Shown: piece by piece, positions 59,794 to 64,000 of the stretch
Numbering within the stretch: the stretch's first letter is position 1
Layout: each line of letters opens with the position of its first letter
Assembly (NCBI GenBank): GCA_002730525.1
Contig: PCAK01000016.1
Location: 1-64,000, forward strand
Direction of reading: 5' to 3'
Length of the DNA stretch: 64,000 nucleotides
Source of the DNA: Acidobacteriota bacterium
GTDB lineage: Bacteria; Acidobacteriota; Vicinamibacteria; Vicinamibacterales; UBA823
Made by a program: the position numbers and the translations under genes
The notes under the pieces: generated by a model
Database searches by the model: none
Told to the model about the DNA's origin: nothing
Seen by the model: the letters and a program-made list of their open reading frames with translations, nothing else

Positions 59794-60804
59794 CTATCCC
59801 AGCACCTCTCGATACAGCCGATGGAGGTTGCCCCCCAGCAATCTGTCCACATCGGCTGCGGCATAGCCGCGGCGAACGATCCCGTCGTGGACGACCTCCA
59901 TGCGACGGGGACCGTTCAACTCGCTGATGTAGAGCGGCCACTGCTCGGGGGAGAACTGGGCCCCCTCCTCGGCGATCAGGAGGTCGATCTCTTCCTGGGT
60001 ATCCGGAATGACCCGATGGTCGCGATCGCTTCCGATACAGACGTGCTCGACGCCGGCCACGCGCACCGCATGGTCGATGTGATCGAAGTAGTGCTCGAGA
60101 TTGTCGCGTGTCTTCGCGGTCACGAAATTCCGGATCTGACAGATCCCCACGACGCCGCCCGAATCTGCCAGCGCCTTCAGGTTCTCGTCGGTCGCGTTTC
60201 GAACGTGCGAGTGGACCTGCTCGCAGCAGGTATGCGACACGATGGTCGGCCGTCGGCTGTGCGCAATCGCGTCGCCCATCGTCTGCATCCCGGCGTGCGA
60301 CGTGTCGACCAGCATGCCGGCGGCGTTCATGCGTTCGATGAGTTCCAGACCGAAGACGGTTAAGCCGCCGTCGTGCCGTTCGCGGCACCCGGCGCCGACA
60401 TAGTTCTGATAGTTGTAGGTGAGCTGAATGCTTCGGACGCCCAGACCGTACAAGAGGTCGACCCGGTCGAGATCCTTCTGAACCGGCGTCGAGTTCTGGA
60501 GTTGGTAGACGAGCGCGAGGCGATGATCGGCCCGCGCGGCGTCGATGTCCCCTACCGTCAGCGCCTTGGCCAGCCGGTCGGCGTGCGCCGCCACGTGTCG
60601 ATCGTAGGCCGCGAGGTCCGCGAGCGCCGACGTGAAGGCCGCCTCGCCGTACACCTTGGGGTCCGTCAGCGTGACGGCAACGCTGTTCGTGCCGCTATCG
60701 AGCACGTCGTCGATGAGGCTCATCGGGTGGGTGAGACGGATCTCGCCCAGCGCATCGAGGACCAACGGGCGGAGAACGGCTGGCTCGGGCATCGGTTGCG
60801 ACAT
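59794..60804 (-). CDS. M19-family membrane dipeptidase-like amidohydrolase
   Basis: A 336-residue protein without an obvious signal peptide. Family features: LGVRSIQLTYNYQNYVGAGC, LTVFGLELIERMNAAGMLVD, TSHAGMQTMGDAIAHSRRPT, IVSHTCCEQVHSHVRNATDE, VCIGSDRD, and DRLLGGNLHRLYREVLG. Two expected metal-site elements are absent: the N-terminal HxD (here VLDALGEIR) and the bridging Glu (LVYQLQNSTP instead of IEGG). I recall the same YQ-QN wording in a populated M19 subgroup, so it may be a functional single-metal or non-peptidase variant. Typical dipeptidase activity should not be assumed. Confidence 0.75.
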   Translation of the reverse strand: MSQPMPEPAVLRPLVLDALGEIRLTHPMSLIDDVLDSGTNSVAVTLTDPKVYGEAAFTSALADLAAYDRHVAAHADRLAKALTVGDIDAARADHRLALVYQLQNSTPVQKDLDRVDLLYGLGVRSIQLTYNYQNYVGAGCRERHDGGLTVFGLELIERMNAAGMLVDTSHAGMQTMGDAIAHSRRPTIVSHTCCEQVHSHVRNATDENLKALADSGGVVGICQIRNFVTAKTRDNLEHYFDHIDHAVRVAGVEHVCIGSDRDHRVIPDTQEEIDLLIAEEGAQFSPEQWPLYISELNGPRRMEVVHDGIVRRGYAAADVDRLLGGNLHRLYREVLG

Positions 60805-60872
60805 TCTGCCGTCAGCACGGGCCCGAGTAAAGCCCGGGTCCGGTGCAGCCCGGGTCGAAGTGGGCGCGGTTT

Positions 60873-60891
60873 CTAATTATTAATCTTATAG
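60873..60891. promoter_or_regulatory. AT-rich candidate operator/promoter of the BlaI-BlaR1 genes
   Basis: A 19-base AT island (CTAATTATTAATCTTATAG) in very GC-rich sequence, containing the palindrome ATTA-T-TAAT at 60876-60884. It lies 67 bases before the BlaI start. BlaI-type repressors bind AT-rich dyads in their own promoter, so this is the natural operator candidate. Confidence 0.4.
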
Positions 60892-60957
60892 TTGTCATGC
60901 CCGTCCGACTCGTGTATCGTTCCCCGCGTGGCGCCGAACTCCGCGAGTCGATGAGCG

Positions 60958-61353
60958 ATGGCCCGAAAGCGATCGACGACGCTGACCGCCGGTGAACTGA
61001 AGCTGATGCGGGTCCTCTGGACGGAGGGCCGCGCGACGGTCAACGACGTGGTCGGGGCGCTGCCTGGTTCGCGCCGTCCGGCCTACAACACGGTGCTCAC
61101 GATGCTCCGGATCCTGGAGCGCAAGGGCTACGTCAAGCACGAGAAGCTGGGACGCGCCTTCGTGTACTATCCGATCATCGATCGGACCCGGGCTCAGCGC
61201 AGCGCCGTGAAGCGACTCGTTCTCGAGCTGTTCGACAACTCGCCCGGTCTACTACTCATGAACGTCCTCGAACACGACAACGTCGATGCTGACGAACTGG
61301 TGCGACTTCGCCAGTTGCTCGGCGAGGACCTGTCACTGCGGAACGCCGACTGA
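60958..61353 (+). CDS. BlaI/MecI/CopY-family transcriptional repressor
   Basis: A 131-residue winged-helix protein: LTAGELKLMRVLWTEGRATV, NDVVGALPGSRRPAYNTVLT, MLRILERKGYVKHEKLGRAF, VYYPIIDRTRAQRSAVKRLV. The recognition helix (RRPAYNTVLTMLRILERKGY) is typical. The C-terminal dimerisation helix ends with LVRLRQLLGEDLS. Such repressors are released by proteolysis through a BlaR1-like membrane peptidase, which is encoded next with overlapping stop and start (TGATG). Target genes beyond its own operon are unknown. Confidence 0.92.
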   Translation: MARKRSTTLTAGELKLMRVLWTEGRATVNDVVGALPGSRRPAYNTVLTMLRILERKGYVKHEKLGRAFVYYPIIDRTRAQRSAVKRLVLELFDNSPGLLLMNVLEHDNVDADELVRLRQLLGEDLSLRNAD

Positions 61354-62822
61354 TGCCAGCGCCGAGCCTACTCGTCGAGTGGTATATCGCCTGGCTGTGG
61401 CAGGGCAGCCTGCTCGTGATCCTGGTCTCGGGCGCGCTCCGGCTCGTGCCGCGGGCGAGTGCGGCGACGAAGCATCTCGTCTGGTGGGCAGCGCTCGTGG
61501 CCCTCTGCCTCCTGGCACTCCTCTCCTGGCCGGGTCGGCCGGCGGCAGACGTCGTGGCAGCGGGCATGCCCCTTCCGATGGCCGCGACCGCTACGGCCTT
61601 GCCGACCGACTGGCTCACGCTTCCGGCCGTCGCGAGCTGGATGGTCGCGCTCGGGATCGCCGCCTGGGTGGGGATTGCCGGGATCAGGCTGATCGGTCTC
61701 GCGCGGGCGATCGTGGCACTCGGCACCATGAAACGCCGATGCCGCCCGTTCCCGGTGTCTCGCGAGCGAGACCTGACCGGCTGGATGTCTGTGGGCACGC
61801 TCGGACGGCGAACTCGGCTCTGCCTGAACCCGCAGGTGCCGGTCTGTTCGGTACTGGGATTGACCGCCCCGATCATCGCGGTTCCGCCCGAGCTCGCGGA
61901 GGCGTTGACCGACGTCGAACTCGATCAGATCGTGCTGCACGAACACGCGCACGTCCGCCGGTGTGACGACTGGGGCCGGCTGCTCCAGGTGATCGCGACC
62001 ACCCTGTCCGGCGCCCACCCCGCCGCCTGGTGGATCTCTCGCCAGCTCCACCTCGAGCGTGAGATCGCCTGCGACGACTGGGTCCTCAGCCAGAGCGCCA
62101 CGCCGCGCGCGTACGCGTCGTGCCTGGCGAAAGTCGCCGAAGTCACGATGTGGCAGCGAGCGCGCGGGCTGGCCCCGAGTGCGCTGCGCTCGCCGCGAGA
62201 GATGTCTCGCCGCGTGGCCCAGATCCTGCGGGGGGATCGGACGATCGCTCGTCGCGGATCGCGCGTGGCGCTGGGCGGCTGGGTCCTCTTGCTGTCGGCG
62301 ACGATCGCGGTACTCGCGGGGCTGCCGCCCGTCATCGTCGTCGACCGGACGGGATCGACACCGACCGCCGACCCGCCGACGCCGACGGTCATCCCCCCAC
62401 TTCCCGGACAGGCCATCGCGCTCACGCTCGCCGCACCGGGCCCGCTGGTTACTCGACGACCACAGCCGCGACTGGCGGCGGCCGAGGTCGTGAGGCTGAC
62501 GTCGCCCGTGGCCTTCGATTGGGTCCCGCGCGCAACCGCCATGCCGGTCGCCGCAACACCAGAGCCCGACCGACTCGCGACGTCCGCGGCGATCTGGCCG
62601 GCCGACCGATGGCGCGGCGGGCGCAACATGCCGAACCTCGACGCCGCAATCCTTGTGTCCAATCCGGCCGGCGCGGCGGAGTCCGATTCGTCGAGATGGA
62701 GGGCGGTCGCCAGAGCAGGCACGGCCGTCGGCTCGGGCTTCGTCAAGGCCGGCGTTTCTACGGCGAAAGCGCTCTCAGGGCTGGGCGCCACACTCTCTCG
62801 ACCCTTTCGCCGCGACAATTGA
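61353..62822 (+). CDS. BlaR1/MecR1-like M56 membrane metallopeptidase without a penicillin-sensor domain
   Basis: A 489-residue protein translationally coupled to the BlaI-like gene. Membrane helices: IAWLWQGSLLVILVSGAL, LVWWAALVALCLLALLSW, VASWMVALGIAAWVGIAG, and one at about 308-326 (VALGGWVLLLSATIAVLAGL). The gluzincin site is LDQIVLHEHAHVRRCDDWGR (His196, His200) with QLHLEREIACDDWVL. The region after 330 is Pro/Thr/Ala-rich and low in structure, not the class D beta-lactamase sensor of true BlaR1. The signal that triggers it must therefore differ from beta-lactam acylation. Confidence 0.88.
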   Translation: MPAPSLLVEWYIAWLWQGSLLVILVSGALRLVPRASAATKHLVWWAALVALCLLALLSWPGRPAADVVAAGMPLPMAATATALPTDWLTLPAVASWMVALGIAAWVGIAGIRLIGLARAIVALGTMKRRCRPFPVSRERDLTGWMSVGTLGRRTRLCLNPQVPVCSVLGLTAPIIAVPPELAEALTDVELDQIVLHEHAHVRRCDDWGRLLQVIATTLSGAHPAAWWISRQLHLEREIACDDWVLSQSATPRAYASCLAKVAEVTMWQRARGLAPSALRSPREMSRRVAQILRGDRTIARRGSRVALGGWVLLLSATIAVLAGLPPVIVVDRTGSTPTADPPTPTVIPPLPGQAIALTLAAPGPLVTRRPQPRLAAAEVVRLTSPVAFDWVPRATAMPVAATPEPDRLATSAAIWPADRWRGGRNMPNLDAAILVSNPAGAAESDSSRWRAVARAGTAVGSGFVKAGVSTAKALSGLGATLSRPFRRDN

Positions 62823-62888
62823 GTCGAGCTGAATCGAGACGCCATGCTTGCCTGCGCTGCACGACCGAATCGATCCCGTCTTCATTTA

Positions 62889-62902
62889 ACTAATTTCTTA
62901 GT
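62889..62902. promoter_or_regulatory. AT-rich dyad upstream of the radical SAM gene
   Basis: ACTAA and TTAGT form an inverted repeat around TTTC, in an AT island (62884-62908) 40 bases before the radical SAM start. It is the second such island near the BlaI-BlaR1 pair and could be another BlaI-type operator. The two sites share TAATT but are not the same sequence. Confidence 0.35.
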
Positions 62903-62942
62903 ATTTCATCCGAGCCCATCGTCGCCTGGAGTCTGAAAACTG

Positions 62943-64000
62943 ATGCGCGTCCACCTGGTCAATCCGAGCAACTTGTCGTTCGGCACGTCGGTCATCACGC
63001 CGCGATGGCTCTTCGTCCTGGCGGGAGCCACACCCGCGTGGTGCGGCGACCCGACCGTCAACGATGAGACGATCGAACCGTTCGACCTCGACACGGTGGA
63101 CGCAGGCGACGTCGTCGGCATCGGCATCCATACGGGGAACGTGCTCAAGGGCTACGAGATCGGCCGGGCCGCGCGCGCGCACGGCGCCACGGTGGTCTTC
63201 GGCGGCATCCACTCGACGCTCTATCCCGACGAGACGCGCGAGCGCGGCGGCGCGCACGCGGTCGTCTGCGGCGACGGCGACCTGGCCTGGGGGCAGGTCC
63301 TCGACGACGTCCGGGGCGGGCGCCTTCAGCCGGTCTACCAGGCCGGGCGCGTCGAGGCCGCCAATCTGGCGGCGGCGCGTTGGGATCTGATGCCGCGCGA
63401 CAAGTACATGTGGGCATCGGTCCAGACCGTCCGCGGCTGCCCGAAGCATTGCTCGTTCTGCTCGGTCTGGCGCACCGATGGCCAGGAGCCACGTCAGCAT
63501 TCCAGCGACGTGGTGATCGAGGAGATCGTGGCGCTGCGCCGGCTGGGCTACCGCTTCCTTATCCTGGCCGATGACAACTTCTACCCGGTGACGCTCGATA
63601 ACGTGAAGACCGCACAGCGACGTGAAGACCCGTCGCATGCGAAGCAACTCGAGGATCTCCGCGCCGAACGCTTCGATCTGATGGAACGGATGGCCGAACT
63701 GCCCAGCGACATGGTCTTCTTCACGCAGCTCACGATGGAGGCCGCCGAGGATCCCGAGTTTCTGGCCGCGATGAAACGGGCCCGGATCAGAGGCGCACTC
63801 GTCGGCGTCGAGTCGGTCACCCCCGAAGGGCTGAAAGCGGTCTACAAGGACTTCAACCTCGCAGGGGATGCACTGGTCGACCGGCTCCGAGCGTTCCGCG
63901 AGCACGGGATGCACGTCCTCGGCTCGTTCATCTTCGGCCTGCCGACCGACCGTGCCCCCGTATTCGAAGCTACGGCCAAGCTGGCGGACGAAGCCGGCAT
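62943..64000 (+). CDS. B12-binding radical SAM protein, 3' end outside the window
   Basis: From ATG 62943 the frame is open to the window edge (352 codons). Residues 1-135 are a cobalamin-binding-like Rossmann domain (VVGIGIHTGNVLKGYEIGRA, VVFGGIHSTLYPDETRERGG, AVVCGDGDLAWGQVLDDV). The radical SAM core has the 4Fe-4S motif CPKHCSFC in VQTVRGCPKHCSFCSVWRTD, then FLILADDNFYPVTLDNV and MKRARIRGALVGVESVTPEG. Such B12-dependent radical SAM enzymes methylate unreactive carbons or do lipid, hopanoid or cofactor chemistry. The substrate is unclear. It may be controlled by the adjacent BlaI pair through the AT-rich dyad upstream. Confidence 0.85.
   Translation, partial: MRVHLVNPSNLSFGTSVITPRWLFVLAGATPAWCGDPTVNDETIEPFDLDTVDAGDVVGIGIHTGNVLKGYEIGRAARAHGATVVFGGIHSTLYPDETRERGGAHAVVCGDGDLAWGQVLDDVRGGRLQPVYQAGRVEAANLAAARWDLMPRDKYMWASVQTVRGCPKHCSFCSVWRTDGQEPRQHSSDVVIEEIVALRRLGYRFLILADDNFYPVTLDNVKTAQRREDPSHAKQLEDLRAERFDLMERMAELPSDMVFFTQLTMEAAEDPEFLAAMKRARIRGALVGVESVTPEGLKAVYKDFNLAGDALVDRLRAFREHGMHVLGSFIFGLPTDRAPVFEATAKLADEAG

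Noticed and set aside
62898-63914. Long minus-strand open frame of 338 codons opposite the radical SAM gene
   Set aside because: It is a high-GC shadow. The plus strand encodes a clear CxxxCxxC radical SAM domain with a B12-binding region over the same bases.
1-64000. CRISPR array, tRNA, rRNA, integrase or prophage genes
   Set aside because: I looked for regularly spaced repeats, cloverleaf-like segments and phage or integrase motifs and found none. Only palindromic repeats and one IS remnant are present.

Overview
The window is high-GC DNA from a free-living or host-associated Gram-negative bacterium. The gene repertoire resembles Acidobacteriota, probably the Vicinamibacteria: many exported PQQ/beta-propeller enzymes, Tat-exported hydrolases, BlaI/BlaR1-type pairs, a fragment of an acidobacterial duplicated permease (ADOP), CBM9-like and DUF1080 proteins. 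This placement is inferred from gene content only; there is no rRNA or other marker. I saw no tRNA, rRNA or CRISPR array.

Layout. 1-4.2 kb: an IS3-type orfA remnant abutting a beheaded sulfatase, a frameshifted MmpS-like lipoprotein, an NTF2-like protein, bactofilin, a CE15-like esterase and a headless di-haem peroxidase. 4.3-13.5 kb: an EgtB/SenA-like nonhaem iron enzyme divergent from a ThuA-like protein, a large exported PHP-like protein, a nucleotide pyrophosphatase-type lipoprotein, a PheC-like binding protein running antisense into an M1 peptidase, and a cold-shock protein. 13.5-31.8 kb: PAS protein, two gene remnants, quinoproteins, peptidase E, NHL propeller, M28 peptidase, CBM9, serine hydrolase, RidA, a sulfite-oxidase-like molybdoenzyme, three genes of an unrecognised exported module family (four modules), a propeller with an EF-hand, and a Tat-exported MalY-like PLP enzyme. 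31.9-33.5 kb: an island-like stretch with an unknown Cys-rich protein. 33.5-40.6 kb: RmlC, an exported class V aminotransferase, a frameshifted lipoprotein, TyrA, and a three-gene translationally coupled operon (DUF1080 lipoprotein, Gfo/Idh, TIM-barrel isomerase) fitting periplasmic 3-keto-glycoside processing. 40.8-45.6 kb: a five-gene operon with a complete TRAP transporter, a galacturonokinase-like GHMP kinase and a sugar nucleotidyltransferase. 45.6-64 kb: glycosylasparaginase, amidohydrolase, double-VWA protein, TlpA with a BNR-repeat protein, MATE exporter, a serine hydrolase gene with two in-frame stops, a DsrE/TsdA-like sulfur pair, a circularly permuted D-amino-acid-oxidase-like lipoprotein, an M19 dipeptidase, a BlaI/BlaR1 pair and a B12-binding radical SAM enzyme cut by the window end.

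Two themes stand out. Most of the proteins are exported (Sec, Tat or lipoprotein signals), pointing to extracellular or periplasmic scavenging of sugars, peptides and amino-acid derivatives. The region also carries about a dozen broken or truncated genes, which points to ongoing gene decay and rearrangement. The best candidates for new biology are the TRAP-kinase-nucleotidyltransferase operon, the four-module exported family around the molybdoenzyme, the TlpA/CxCC BNR pair, the DsrE/TsdA pair, and a covarying palindromic repeat family.
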